Shown in pieces: positions 1 through 11,317 of a stretch of 64,000 nucleotides of DNA (position 1 is its first letter; every line of letters begins with the position of its first letter). A program made the position numbers and the translations under genes. Location: the NCBI GenBank assembly GCA_037447655.1, contig JBBHKE010003105.1:62001-126000 (forward strand), in the 5' to 3' direction. The notes beneath the pieces are model-generated. The model saw only the letters and a program-made list of their open reading frames with translations, had not been told where the DNA came from and ran no database searches. This stretch comes from Zygnema cylindricum. Lineage: Eukaryota > Streptophyta > Zygnematophyceae > Zygnematales > Zygnemataceae.

Positions 1-1208
1 TAATAGCGGTGGGTGGTACAAAAAGAGGCAAGAACCATTCCGCACAAGGTTACCATAACAGTATGTAAGAGGCAACAGTCCAGTTAAAAATCAGCTTTTA
101 GATATTTTGTGAAATAACTTGCATACAGTTTTAGAAATTGTTCTACACTGTTACAATTCAACATAGTCACAAAGTTTTGTACGGAACTATTCATAGCTTA
201 TTTACTCGTGAAAGGGAATATAAATTAAAAACATTAAACAAATTAGCAAACTGAAACAAACTTTCAATTATGAATCACCATCACCGACCAATCGAATCAA
301 TCCGCAAACTTCATGAGCAAAATGAACAACATAAGAAAAAAATCTGATCTACATTAAAAGATACAAAAAAAATTCTAAACGCATGTCATTGCCACAAAAC
401 ATAGAGTTCCTTTAGTAAGAGTTTCCAAAGCAATTCATAACTAATGTACAACAATTAGATATAAATTTTGTATATGGCCCTTATAGTAAAATTAGGAACG
501 TGTTGAGAACACCTGATTACCAAAAAATTGCCGTATCCTATACGTAACTTCTTGTAATAAACCTACTGCTAAACCATTATGAAATTTCTTACCCAAAATT
601 TGTTGATGGTTTTCACATGTACCTGAAGACTACCACGGTGACACATGTAAACATTTCCGTAATGCTCTCTCAGTTCCGTTTCAACTTTATTTCAAGTTAT
701 AAACTTCTTTGCACAACTTGACGAGTTGTCAAATTTTCGGTGTCAAATTTAATAATTTTCCTACCTCAAAAAAAGAGCAAAAAAAATAAAAAATGTTTAC
801 AACCTCGAAAACAAAAATCATGGAGAGCCGATTAAGCTCCACCAATAATACTTTCCCCTTGTTTACCCAATTTCACCTTCTTCGTATTCCCTACTCCCAC
901 ATATACGATTACTCTTTTTCCCTTTCCATACATACAAATCCTATCAAAACCCGACCCATTCGGTTATATTCACCACGCTCCTTCACATAGAACCACCAGT
1001 CTTCACGTTCTGTAAAACAAGCTTCTCTTTATTGAACTCCCTTTTCATCCGTTTTTTCATCCTCTTCTACACCAAATTTTGTCAACTTAGTCATTCCCCA
1101 CAAATCCCGTCCATAAATTTCATCTTATAATCTTGCAATCTCGTCCTTTAGTGTGACGTCACATCATGTGCTAGACTTCGAATTGGCCGACATGGCATCT
1201 TCCGGCCG
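1..1208. other. AT-rich flank without a recognisable gene
   Basis: The stretch is downstream of the minus-strand BASS1-like gene. I see only short spurious open frames, no splice-linked coding pattern and no recognised repeat until the coding repeats of BASS1 exon 7 begin near 1190. The BASS1 3' untranslated region probably lies here, but I could not fix its end. Confidence 0.5.
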
Positions 1209-1560
1209 TCACTCTCTCGCTGACATGGCATTATCCAAAAGATTCTCTGATGCTGACGTGGCGTCCTCGAGAGGATCTGACGCTGAGGTGGCGATTTTGA
1301 CATGCCCACTTTCAGACGCTGACATGGGACCCTCGAGAGAGTTTCCGGAATCTGGTATGGCGACCATTACAAGTCTGTTTTTGGATGCTGACGTGGCAGC
1401 TTGTGTAGGATTTTTGGCTGCTGACGAGGCGTCCTCGAGAGAGTTTCCAGAAGCTGATGTGGCGGGGTTTACAGGTCTGTTTTTAGATGCTGACGTGGCA
1501 TCTTGGGAAGGATTTTGGGATGCTGACGTGGAGGTTTTGAGAGGTCCCTGGGAGCGCCAG
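1190..1560 (-). repeat. Degenerate ~33-36 bp coding repeat in BASS1 exon 7
   Basis: On the plus strand the motif GATGCTGACGTGGC recurs roughly every 33-36 bases. On the coding strand this reads as repeated ATSAS(K/E)N-like blocks, ending at the TGA at 1209-1211. A higher-order period of about 108 bases is visible because the CCTCGAGAGAGTTTCC segment recurs. The repeat runs a little past the stop codon. Confidence 0.8.
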
Positions 1561-4500
1561 AAGGCGGCCAGAGAGCTCCCCATGATATTCATGGCCACGG
1601 CGGAGAGGGAGGCAGGGAGGGAAGAGAGGGGAGAGGAGAAGTGGGCACAAGCGAGAACTACACCGAGGGAGGAGTTTTGCATGCCGACCTGGGGGTGAGA
1701 GGGAGGGAGAGGGAGGGAGAGAGTGTGGGACACGAAAAGAGAGGGCGAGGGGAGAGGAGAGGAGTGAGAGGGGATGCAGGGGATAGGGGAGAAAGGAGAG
1801 GCGAGGAGGGAGGAGGGGCGAATGAGAGAGAGGGCAGAAAGGGGGGATGCGTTGAAAAAACACCGGTATGATAAAGAGAAACAAAAAGAATAAAAGTAAA
1901 AACAACGAAAAACCAAAACAAAAAAAAAAAACTGACCTCAATGGAAACAGCTCGTCTTTGAGGCTCTTCGTACCCGGCGAGACGTGACACCGTGTAGCTA
2001 GCAAAAAGACAAAAAAGGGACAGGAGTGGTAAGGGTAAAGAGAGGGAGAGAGGGAGAAACACCACATATCTAACAGAAAGACAAAAAAAGAGACAGAAAA
2101 GAGAGGGAGAGGAGGGAGTAAGGGAGGGTGGGAGGGAGAGAAGGAGAGGAGGAAAGTGCACGCTCGAGCCACACACAGAGAGAGGGGGAGGGAGGGGGAG
2201 AGAGTGAGAAAGAGAGGGAGAGTGGGAGAAAGTGGGAGGGAGGGAGAGAGGGAGAGAGGGTGAGAGGGAGAGAGGGTGAGAGGGAGAAGGAGAGGGAGAG
2301 GGAGAGGGAGAGGGAGAGGGAGAGGGAGAGGGAGAGGGAGAGGGAGAGGGAGAGGGAGAGGGAGAGGGAGAGGGAGAGGGAGAGGGAGAGGGAGAGGGAG
2401 AGGGAGAGGGAGAGGGAGAGGGAGAGGGAGAGGGAGAGGGAGAGGGAGAGGGAGAGGGAGAGGGAGAGGGAGAGGGAGAGGGAGAGGGAGAGGGAGAGGG
2501 AGAGGGAGAGGGAGAGGGAGAGGGAGAGGGAGAGGGAGAGGGAGAGGGAGAGGGAGAGGGAGAGGGAGAGGGAGAGGGAGAGGGAGAGGGAGAGGGAGAG
2601 GGAGAGGGAGAGGGAGAGGGAGAGGGAGAGGGAGAGGGAGGGAGGGAGGGAGAGAGGGTGAGAGAGAGAGAGAGGGAGAGGGAGAGGGAGAGGGAGAGGG
2701 AGAGGGAGAGGGAGAGGGAGAGGGAGAGGGAGAGGGAGAGGGAGAGGGAGAGGGAGAGGGAGAGGGAGAGGGAGAGGGAGAGGGAGAGGGAGAGGGAGAG
2801 GGGGAGGGGGAGAGGAGGGAGAGGGAGAGGGAGAGGGAGAGGGGGAGGGAGAGGGAGAGGGAGAGGGAGAGGGAGAGGGAGAGGGAGAGGGGAGAGGGAG
2901 AGGGAGAGGGAGAGGGAGAGGGAGAGGGAGAGGGAGAGGGAGAGGGAGAGGGAGAGGGAGAGGGAGAGGGAGAGGGAGAGGGAGGGGGAGAGGGAGAGGG
3001 AGAGGGAGAGGGAGAGGGAGAGGGAGAGGGAGAGGGAGAGGGAGAGGGAGAGGGAGAGGGAGAGGGAGAGGGGGAGAGGGAGAGGGAGGGAGAGAGGGAG
3101 AGAGGGAGAGGGAGAGGGGAGAGGGGGAGAGGGGGAGAGAGGGAGAGGGGGAGAGAGGGAGAGAGGGAGAGTGGGAGAGGGAGAGGGAGAGGGGGAGAGA
3201 GGGAGAGAGGGAGAGAGTGAGAGAGGGAGAGAAAGAGAGGAAGGGAGGAAGAGTGGGAGAGGGAGAGAAGGAGAAAGGGAAGGCGAGAGGGGGAGTGGGA
3301 AAAGGAGAGAGGGAGAAAGGGAGGGGGAGTGGGAGGGGAGGGAGGGAGAGGGAGAGGGAGATATATACAGAGAGGGAGGGAAGGAAAGGGAGAGACGGGG
3401 GAGGAGAGAGGTAGAGAGGGAGAAGAGAGGGGAAGAGCGGAGTGGGAGAAGGGGAGAGAGGAGAGAGGGCGAGAAAGGAGAGAGAGTAAGAGGGAGAGGG
3501 AGAGAGACGAGGAGAAAGGGAGGGGGAGAGAGGGGAGGAAGGGAGAGGGGGGAGGGGTGTTGAGATGTTCGTCTTGATAGCATCACTTCCAAAAAAAGGA
3601 ACAAAAAGAAACACATTGAAAAGGAAAAAAAATGCTTTCTTTTTTTGTCGTTTGTTTTTTTACCCGAGAAAAAATCCGGTCGTGTGAAGAGCGAGAACTG
3701 ATCCCAAAACTTGAACCAATAGGGCAGCATCAAAAACTTTTTTGCTTGCGGAAATCGCTGAAAAGAGGATCGGAAAGTTTGCTGAGAAGACACTAAAGAC
3801 AATTTACCACAAAGGAAAAAAATCAGGACAAAAAAAACCAAAAAAAAACCATGAAATAAAAACCCTTGAAAAAAAAATTAGAAAAAAAAACATAAAAAAA
3901 AAACAGGGGTAGCACAAATGTTTAAAAAAATGGTAAATGGCTACAATTTAAAGCTGTATATCACTCGAATATTGTATTATTCTTAATTAAATAAAAATAA
4001 TTATTATTATCATTATTAGAAACGAAGAGCATATTCAAGAAGAAAGAAAATAATATCGATATTTCACAAAAACAAGAAAAAGAAAATGTTGAAGGGACAA
4101 ATGTTCAAAATTAAACCAATAAAACAGAAATAACCCGGAAACCAGAAAAAAAGTCACTCACTAAACAAATATATATATAAAAAGTAAAAAAAAAGAAAAA
4201 ATAACAAACTAAAAAAAAGGAAGGTAAAAATCCTTTTAAAATATCCGCAAAACATAAAAAGAGAGGGGGGAATACCTGCAGCAAAGCAATGATGACGTCA
4301 GCACTGCCGCTAGAGGACAAAAAGGGACAAAATGTGACACTGTTTTCGGAAATCTGGTTTGGAGCCATGTGCCTAATAAGACAGGAAGAACCACGACCTT
4401 TTTTGTCCATATCGCATAAAAGACAAAAAAGTAAAAACAAAAAATATAAATGACAAGAGGTAGTCTCAATTGAGTCAGAAGATTCGAAGAAAAGGAAAGA

Positions 4501-5272
4501 AAGAAGAGGGGGAGAGGGAGAGGGGGGGGAGGGAGAGGGGGGGGAAGGGAGAGGGAGAGGGGGGAGGGGAAGGAAGAGAGGAGAAGAGGAAGAAGAGAGA
4601 TTGTGATGAGGTTGTTTATCCACCCTCACTCTGCAACCATAGAAAGACAAAAAAACTAAAAGACAAACAAATTGGAGCGGATAATCAACCTCTGAAAAAA
4701 AAAAAAAAAAAAAAAGAAAGAGAAATAGACATTGTGTTGATATCGAAGTTCAATTTTTTCTTTCCTGCCAAGATTCAACATATTATTATCGATATATATA
4801 TATATATATATACATACATATATATATATACATATCATTCATCTTCCTTTTCCCAGCCTCCGTATCATAAAACCATTCCTTTTTTTACTTTTGTTTATTG
4901 ATTCACAATAATAGTGTGGTTCACAAAAGAAACCTTTATTATCCTCTCTCCTTTCCTTACTTCCCTTTTTTTGTGCATTCCCTCATTTGTTTTGATTTTG
5001 TATTTTAATCATCTCTTTTAATCATTTAGTTTTTCTTAACCATTTTTTTTATTTATTTTTTATTTTTTGTTTAACAGTCATTTTAAAGCAAAAATAAATG
5101 CAGATGTTGCTGTGGCAAACATTAAAAAGAAAAAAAAAATTCTAAACATGTCCAATCGACAAAGAAAATAACAAGATTAAAAAAAGCCCCTCACTACTTT
5201 CAGTTCACCGGATGAATCAAATCTCCACCCTTTGCAAATCAAAGTGGAAAATAAAAAATGAAAAAACAAAAA

Positions 5273-5316
<44 letters not shown>

Positions 5317-5340
5317 AAATGGATATATATATACATATAT

Positions 5341-5395
<55 letters not shown>

Positions 5396-8300
5396 CGCCA
5401 AAAAGGTAAAAATAAATAAAAAATAGACATACCGTGTGAACATTAGAAAAGACGAAAGGCCACAAAAAAAAAATGCAGTACTCGACAAGACAAGGAAGAA
5501 GAGAAAAGACGAAAGGCAAACGACAGTCAATAAACTACAAGATACAAACGAGAAAATGACAAACGACAAAACGACAAAAATGATGAAATGGCAAACGACA
5601 AAAATGACAGTGACAAACGGCAAAATGACAACCGACAAAGTGACAAACAGCAAAATGACAACCGACAAAGTGACAAACAGCAAAATGAAAACCGACAAAT
5701 TGACAAAAGACGACAGACAAAAAGGCGAAAACAACGACAAGACAAACAACAAAAGACAAAAAGAAACAAAGACGAGAAAATACCTGCAGTGTACTGATTC
5801 CGAGTCCCACGGCATCCACGGGAACATAGGCTCCCGCCAGAGCCTGAGTGAGGACCGGAGTGAGAGCCACTGCCGAGAGAGTGGCACACAGAGTCATCAC
5901 CACAGAGAGAGGCACGTCTCCATAGGCTATGTACGTCACCTGTCACGTCACACATGGCACATGTCACCACATGTCACACGTGTCCTATGCTTCGGCACGT
6001 CTCTGTAAGCTATGAATGTCACTTGTCACGTCACACACGACACGTGTCACCATCAAGTGTCACACGTGTCGCACATGTCCAATGTTTTGACATTTTTCCA
6101 TAGGCTATGTGACCTGTCACGTCGTACACGGCACATGTCACCACACGTCACATGTGTCAGTGCCCTAACTTTGCCGCGTCGCCATGAGCGATGTGTGTCG
6201 TTTGTCACGTCGCACAGCACCCGTCACCATGCATGTCAAACGTGTGACAAGTGTCACGTATGTCACACGTGTCCAGTATTTCGGCAAGTCTCTATAGGTC
6301 ATGTATGTCGCCTGTCACATCACACATGGCACATGTCACCACACATGTCACACGTGTCACAAGTGTCACACATGTCACAGGTGTCTGATATTTCGGCAAG
6401 TTTCTGAAAGCTACGTATGTGGTTTGTCACGTCACACATGGTACATGTCATCAAACATGTCACACGTGTCACATATGTCACAAATGACGCACATGTCACA
6501 CATTTTGGCACGTCTCCATTGTACTATGTACATCACAGGTCGTGTCACACAGCGCATGTCATCATGCATCTCACATATGTCACAGATGTCGCACGTCCTA
6601 TGTTTGCAAGGTAATGTGACGTGACCTGACGTGATGAGACGTGACGTGACGTGATGTGAGTGATGTGATGTGACATGACATGACATAATGTGATGTGATG
6701 GACGTGACGCGACATGTAGTAAGTGACCTTCTTGACACGACCTTCTATCTCTCAAGAAGAGCAAAGGATAAATGACAAAACACTAACCCTTAACGAAACA
6801 GACAAATAGGGTTAAAAAAAGAAAAGGAAGAAAGAGAAGGAAAAAACAAAAGACTTGCCACTGACCACATTAGATGCTGTGCCTCCCGGACAAGCGGCCA
6901 ATAAGATGAGGCCAGCTGTCAGATCAGACGAAAGATGAAAAACTTTGGCCATTAAGAGACCCATGATGGGCATGATGCCATACTGGGCAGCACATCCAAA
7001 CAAAACCTGAGAAACAAACAACGTAAAAACAGAGAAAAGGGAAAGAAAAAGGAAAAGAAGGATGAGATCAGAGCTGGATAATCATCTCTCCCTCTCTTCC
7101 TCCCGTTCTGTCGACTGTTCTTCTCCTCCCCTCTCCCGCTTCCCCCTCTCTTCTTCCTGTTCTGTCGACTGTTCTTCTCCTCCCCTCTCCCCTTCCCCCT
7201 CTCTCCCCCTTCTCCCCCTCTCTCTCTCCAGTCCCGCCCGCTCTCCCTTCCCTTCTCTCCCCAATCCCCCTCTATCTCCCTTCCCCTTCCCCTTCCCGCT
7301 TCTGTCAATTTAATAGTTTTTCCTGACAATTTCATAACTTTTTACACGTGGATTTGAACAGTAAATAGTGTGGCTTCGTCGTTCAACTGATAACGATGAT
7401 GATAAAAAATGAAAACTTTTAATAAAGTACAACATATAGCTTTTTATTTATTTCATTGTGTTATATTTTAGTGAATAACGATGATGCTACTTTCATTGAA
7501 AATACTTATCAAATTCTCCATTGGACTCACCTAATACAAACAGAAGATGAAACATTGTTCCAACTTTTAATTTTTCCATTTGTAGCATCTAAAAAAAAAA
7601 AAAAAAGAGGACAACCAACCTAAAGTTAGTTGCTACATAATTAAGGTGGATCACAAAAGACTTAATTAAGCTTCTATTTAATTGATGACGATCAACTTCA
7701 AATCGTCATTACTCCCTAAAATATTAAAAGTTCAAAAAACTAAAGCCTATGTGTAATGTGCAAAAAAAAATGAAAGCCAAAATTGTTCATAAAAAATGAT
7801 AATAATTACACCAACATTTTAGCATCCATTGGACACCACATGATGTTAAACATACGGTGCATTAAATATGCAATATGTTAAATACAGAAGGCGTTAAATA
7901 TGCAATGTGTTAAGTATAGAAGGCGTTGAATATGCAATGTGTTAAATATAGAATATGCAATGTGTTAAGTATAGAAGGTGTTAAATATGCAATGTGTTAC
8001 ATATAGAAGGCGTTAAATATGCAATGTGTTAAATATAGAAGGCGTTAAATATGCAATGTGTTAAATATAGAAGGCGTTAAATATGCAATGTGTTAAGTAT
8101 AGAAGGTGTTAAATATGCAATGTGTTAAATATAGTAGGCGTTAAATATGCAATGTGTTAAATATAAAAGGCATTAAATATGCAATGTGTTAAGTATAGAA
8201 GGCGTTAAATATGCAATGTGTTAAATATAGAAGGCTTTAAATATGCAATGTACTAATGCAGGTTTGTGGTGCCAAAGATATGCGTGCATTTTTTAATGAA

Positions 8301-10302
8301 CAATGTATGATGTACAATTATCAACATTATTGGTATTATCATGACATGATATTATTTCCACATGTCTAGCTGCCAATGGCCAATGACTAATAATAAATGC
8401 CCAATGCCAAAGTCCCATGTTTAAGGGCTATGTAGTGGATCCGATTTTTTCCTTCTCTGCCTTCCTAACCTCTCTCCTCCTCCTTTATCCTTTCCTACCT
8501 CTCCTCCCCCTCATTCTTGTTCTCCCTCCTCATACGTCGCTCTCTCCCCCCTCCTTTCCCGTTCCTTCTTTGTGCCTCCCTCCCTCTCTCCTGATCTTGT
8601 ATTCCTTTCCCTTTCCCTCCTCCACTCCCTCCCCTCTGCCTCTCCCTCTTTCCCGTCACTGCCCAAGGGAGCGCCAATGGAAAATAAAATGTACACGGCG
8701 TTTTCCTTGGGGAAAAAAAAAAAGGTTGTAAAATCTCTAATGACACAATTTGAGAAACAGTGCCCAACTTCCAGCTTTTCGGTTTTTTTTTAGGGTGAAC
8801 TATTTAACACCCTTTACCTATAATATACATTGATAGATATTCAATTTCTAATTTCCAATGCCTAAATTCTAATCACTAACGACTCATGCCCAAAAATTAG
8901 CATTTGCTCCATTCCACATATAATGACCAATCCTCAAAATCCAGCCTCTAATGTTCAGTGACCGATATCCGATATATAATGTCCAATCTCTAATGTGCAC
9001 TGTTCATTATTCAAAGTCCAATATTCAATGTCCAATCTCCAACATCTAATCTCTAGCGTCCAAATTCTAATGCCCGATGTTTAATGTTCAACGTCCAATC
9101 GCTAACGTTCAATGTTCAATCCCTAATGTCGAATGTTCAATTTCTAATGTTCAATGTCCAATCTATAAAGTCCAATGTCCAATCTCTAACGTCCAATGTC
9201 CAATCTCTAACGTCCAATGTCCAATCTCTAACGTCCAATTTTCAATCCCTAATGTCCAATGTCCAACTTCTAATGTTCAATGTCCAATCTATAAAGTCCA
9301 ATGTCCAATCTATAACGTCCAATGTCCAATCTCTAACGTCCAATGTCCAATCTCTAACGTCCAATGTCCAATCTCTAACGTCCAATGTCCAATCTCTAAC
9401 GTCCAATGTCCAATCTCTAACGTACAATGTCTAATCTCTAACGTCCAATGTCCAATCTCTAACGTCCAATGTCCAATGTCAACCACCCAGCCTCTAATGC
9501 CTAGTTCCCAAATCCCATAACTCCATGCCCAATGAGAAACGTCCGAAAAATTCCAATTGAACCTTCCCATCCTCTCCCACATTTCCCTCTCCCTGCCCTC
9601 TCACCGCCCTCTCACCGCCCTCTCACCCCCCTCTCCCTCCCTCCCTCCCTCCCTCACCGCTCCCGGTCTCCGCCATATGACCTCCACGAGCGCCTCCCTC
9701 TCCAACGTGAGCCCCATGGCCAGCATGATGAGCCCCAGCGCCACACTATATGAGGTGGGGCCTCTTGCCACGAACCACGAGAAGACACCTGGCGACCACA
9801 TGGCCAACAAAGATCCAACTGTCACGTAGACGGGGTACAATCCTGCAGCCAAGTCGAGCTTCTCCTGCCACGTGGAGGAGGAGGAGGAGGAGGAGGAGGG
9901 GGAGTCTCGGGAGACATTTGCTGCAGCTGCCACGTGGCGAGGGCGTGGGGTGCGAGAGAGTGGGGAGAGGGGAGAGGGGAGGGAGAGAGGAAGAGGTGGG
10001 AGAGGTGGGAGGGAAGAGAGAGGAGATAGGGGAGAGAAGGGAGAGAAGGGAGAGAGAGGAGGGAGAGGAGGAAGAGAGGAAGAGGAAGAGGAAGAGGAGA
10101 GCCATAGATTAGGGAAACGGGAAGAGGTACGGGAAGGGAGATTTCGTGAAGAGGTGATGGGAAGGGAGAGATAAATGTACGGATTTTGAGTTGTACGGAA
10201 AGTGATATGCCGTTTGGGGTCGAGGGAAGGGAAGAGAGGCTTGGGGAGGAGGGAGAAGTGTGAAGATGAGCTGGAAGTGGGTCGCGATGATAATACTGCC
10301 AT
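1209..10302 (-). CDS. BASS1: BASS1-type plastid sodium/metabolite cotransporter (seven exons)
   Basis: Predicted polytopic carrier of the bile acid:sodium symporter family, which in plants sits in the plastid envelope and moves organic anions with Na+. Exons on the minus strand: 10302-9658, 7006-6866, 5939-5784, 4397-4276, 3792-3664, 1997-1937, 1688-1209. All introns have GT-AG ends and all phases join, giving about 577 residues. Exon 1 encodes a Ser/Pro-rich transit-peptide-like start and the first membrane segments ([11 protein letters not shown]). Exon 2 carries [10 protein letters not shown] and exon 3 continues [12 protein letters not shown], the family's conserved block. Exon 5 gives TTGFFLG; exons 6-7 give [24 protein letters not shown] and [12 protein letters not shown]. 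Oddities: exon 7 adds a repetitive tail of about 110 residues after FWR that plant homologues lack as I remember them, and the start codon lies in transposon-derived DNA. BASS1 is my best subfamily guess from [21 protein letters not shown]; the family itself is firm. Confidence 0.85.
2128..3560. repeat. GGGAGA hexanucleotide array with degenerate GA-rich flanks
   Basis: About 1 kb of almost perfect GGGAGA repeats (2276-3100) is flanked by imperfect GA-rich sequence. It lies inside BASS1 intron 5, between exon 5 (ends 3664) and exon 6 (starts 1997). The long open frames through it on both strands (poly-SP, SL, RG, RE) are artefacts of the repeat. Confidence 0.95.
4500..4600. repeat. GA-rich simple repeat in BASS1 intron 4
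   Basis: Short GGGAGAGGGGG-type purine tract between BASS1 exons 4 and 3. The rest of the intron (4601-5275) is AT-rich with a small TA run near 4795-4830 and shows no gene. Confidence 0.8.
5276..5393. repeat. TA dinucleotide microsatellite
   Basis: Two TA runs separated by a short ATGGATATATATACATATATGG interruption, inside BASS1 intron 3-4. Confidence 0.95.
5575..5705. repeat. 30-bp tandem repeat, about four copies
   Basis: A GACAAA-rich unit of 30 bases recurs, two copies being identical (AAAATGACAACCGACAAAG starts each). It lies just downstream of the BASS1 exon 3 donor, in the intron. Confidence 0.85.
5905..6600. repeat. ~100-bp tandem repeats containing the BASS1 exon 3 acceptor region
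   Basis: Seven degenerate units share a core reading GGCACGTCTCCATAGGCTA on the plus strand, followed by TGTCACGTCACAC and TGTCAC/CACGTGTC runs. The unit nearest 5939 is the real 5' end of exon 3 plus its acceptor; the others (near 6000, 6095, 6175, 6285, 6395 and 6510) are diverged copies within the intron. The array grades into a GTGAC-type simple repeat at 6600-6715. Confidence 0.8.
7007..7853. other. Start of BASS1 intron 1, no further gene
   Basis: A pyrimidine-rich plus-strand tract at 7080-7310 contains two copies of a TCTGTCGACTGTTCTTCTCC block. The remainder is AT-rich. No coding frame with family resemblance or splice logic was seen. Confidence 0.6.
7855..8255. repeat. 32-bp minisatellite, about 12-13 copies
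   Basis: The unit reads roughly GTTAAATATGCAATGTGTTA followed by AATATAGAAGGC, with small variants such as AAGTATAG. It lies in BASS1 intron 1. The following 8260-9035 holds a pyrimidine-rich stretch (8445-8655) and AT-rich sequence without a gene. Confidence 0.95.
9040..9480. repeat. 21-bp minisatellite, about 20 copies
   Basis: Tandem repeats of CCAATCTCTAACGTCCAATG plus T. The unit is a multiple of three, so it keeps long periodic frames open on both strands (NVQCPIS and DWTLDVR peptides). These are not supported as genes because the array lies inside BASS1 intron 1. Confidence 0.95.
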
Positions 10303-10449
10303 ATCGCCGTACCTTTCAAGTTCCAAGATGACGCAAAATGTATTTGAGTTTTTGCCTATTTTTCGTACGGCGTAATATTTTCAAGTAAGTCCCATTTTCT
10401 GTGCAAACGACGGAAAAAAACCATTACTTGAACACATGGGGACACGCCC
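10257..10449. mobile_element. Truncated PIF/Harbinger-like fragment at the BASS1 exon 1 start
   Basis: The right end CATGGGGACACGCCC is followed by TAA and matches the right end of the element at 40677-41430 (CATGGGGACACACCC then TTA). Interior text such as TGAAGATGA and GACGCAAA is also shared. Unit B lacks it and instead carries about 150 bases of other sequence with its own ATG. The left end of the element is missing. The chosen BASS1 start codon (10302-10300) falls inside this fragment. Confidence 0.75.
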
Positions 10450-10641
10450 TAAGAAATTCAAACATTGAAAATACAAAAAAAAATATCAAAGAAACGTACA
10501 GATGGTACAGGTATCTGTACGGTATACGGTACTACGGTACAATATTTAATGTTTATGCTAAGTTCCGACTTCCGAGTACTAAAATGTTTTAGTTCAAAGT
10601 TTCGAACAATTGCGTTTGGGCATAACGTACTACAAAACATA

Positions 10642-11317
10642 CACCGTGTATCGCATTAGTGTTAAACTGTTACTGTTTTTTTCGTACCTTAAAACCATAG
10701 TTCAAAAGTAGGTGAAAGTACACCCATACAATATGCCTATGTACGAAAAAAATACAGTATACCCTTAAGACCCATATTGTATTGGCCGCAAAATGAAATA
10801 AAATAGTAACAGGGTTGAGTTGCACATGGATCGATAGAGAATTAAACGTCATGTCTAAATTTGAAAAAAAACCAATAAATAAATCTTTTTCTATGAGTTT
10901 TGAGCGAATTTTATTTAAATCGCAGATCGACAACGGACGGTCGCTGATCAAAGAAGGATCTAAGAAGATCACATGAAAGCCCTAAATAACTTACGATAGG
11001 ACTATCGTCAGATTTGGACGATCGGACAGTCGCTGATCAAAGTAGCGAATAAGACGATCACATGACAAGCCCATAACACAACTTACGATGAAGGCGCCGA
11101 CAAAAGACCTACAATAGAAACGCCTACTTTTGAACTATGCTTAAAACATATTTTCTCCGTACACACGTGTCGGATTGTGGATCTGACGGTTTCGATTGAA
11201 AGGAAAGATTCTCAGCTTCCGATTGGCAGTCATAAATTGAACATTGGACAAATGTGTACGGATAAAATATGTTTTTAGTGGCGAAAAAAACGTTAACTCT
11301 AATAGCGATACACGGTG
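10642..11317. mobile_element. MITE, CACCGTGTATCG-type ends, TA target site (family B)
   Basis: Ends CACCGTGTATCGC and GCGATACACGGTG, flanked by TA (10640-41, 11318-19). It is the same element as 22633-22848 in unit B but enlarged by the nested hAT-like MITE at 10696-11139. Interior subterminal inverted text is TTTTCTCCGTACACA and its reverse complement. No coding capacity was seen. Confidence 0.85.
10696..11139. mobile_element. hAT-like MITE with 8-bp target duplication
   Basis: 17-bp terminal inverted repeats CATAGTTCAAAAGTAGG. Flanked by the direct repeat CTTAAAAC (10688-10695 and 11140-11147), which occurs once at the empty site in unit B (GTACCTTAAAACATC). The interior holds degenerate ~75-bp repeats (GATCGGACGGTCGCTGAT-like). 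The 8-bp duplication assigns it to hAT-type transposition; it has no ORF. Confidence 0.9.

Noticed and set aside
1153-1698. 181-codon plus-strand frame with ADVAS repeats
   Set aside because: Antisense of BASS1 exon 7; the minus frame contains the conserved [13 protein letters not shown] motif and joins the other exons in phase.
1658-3841. 727-codon minus-strand frame and several 170-510-codon frames of Ser-Pro, Ser-Leu, Arg-Gly or Arg-Glu repeats
   Set aside because: All are translations of the GGGAGA array; the only real coding parts within are BASS1 exons 5, 6 and 7.
6012-6624. Cys/His-rich open frames that look like zinc-finger repeats
   Set aside because: They are translations of the TGTCAC/CACGTG intronic tandem array; spacing of Cys and His follows the DNA repeat, not a finger consensus.
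6855-6866. A GC-AG donor (G|GCAAGT) for BASS1 exon 2
   Set aside because: The nearby GTG|GTCAGT donor keeps phase 0 with exon 3 and restores the family block NVVTYIA, whereas the GC donor would not fit exon 3's acceptor phase.
7855-9480. Regularly spaced repeats resembling a CRISPR array
   Set aside because: Repeats are contiguous with no unique spacers and sit in a spliced eukaryotic gene; they are minisatellites.
9077-9520. Periodic NVQCPIS / DWTLDVR peptides on both strands
   Set aside because: The 21-bp minisatellite lies inside BASS1 intron 1 and is open in several frames purely because the unit is divisible by three.
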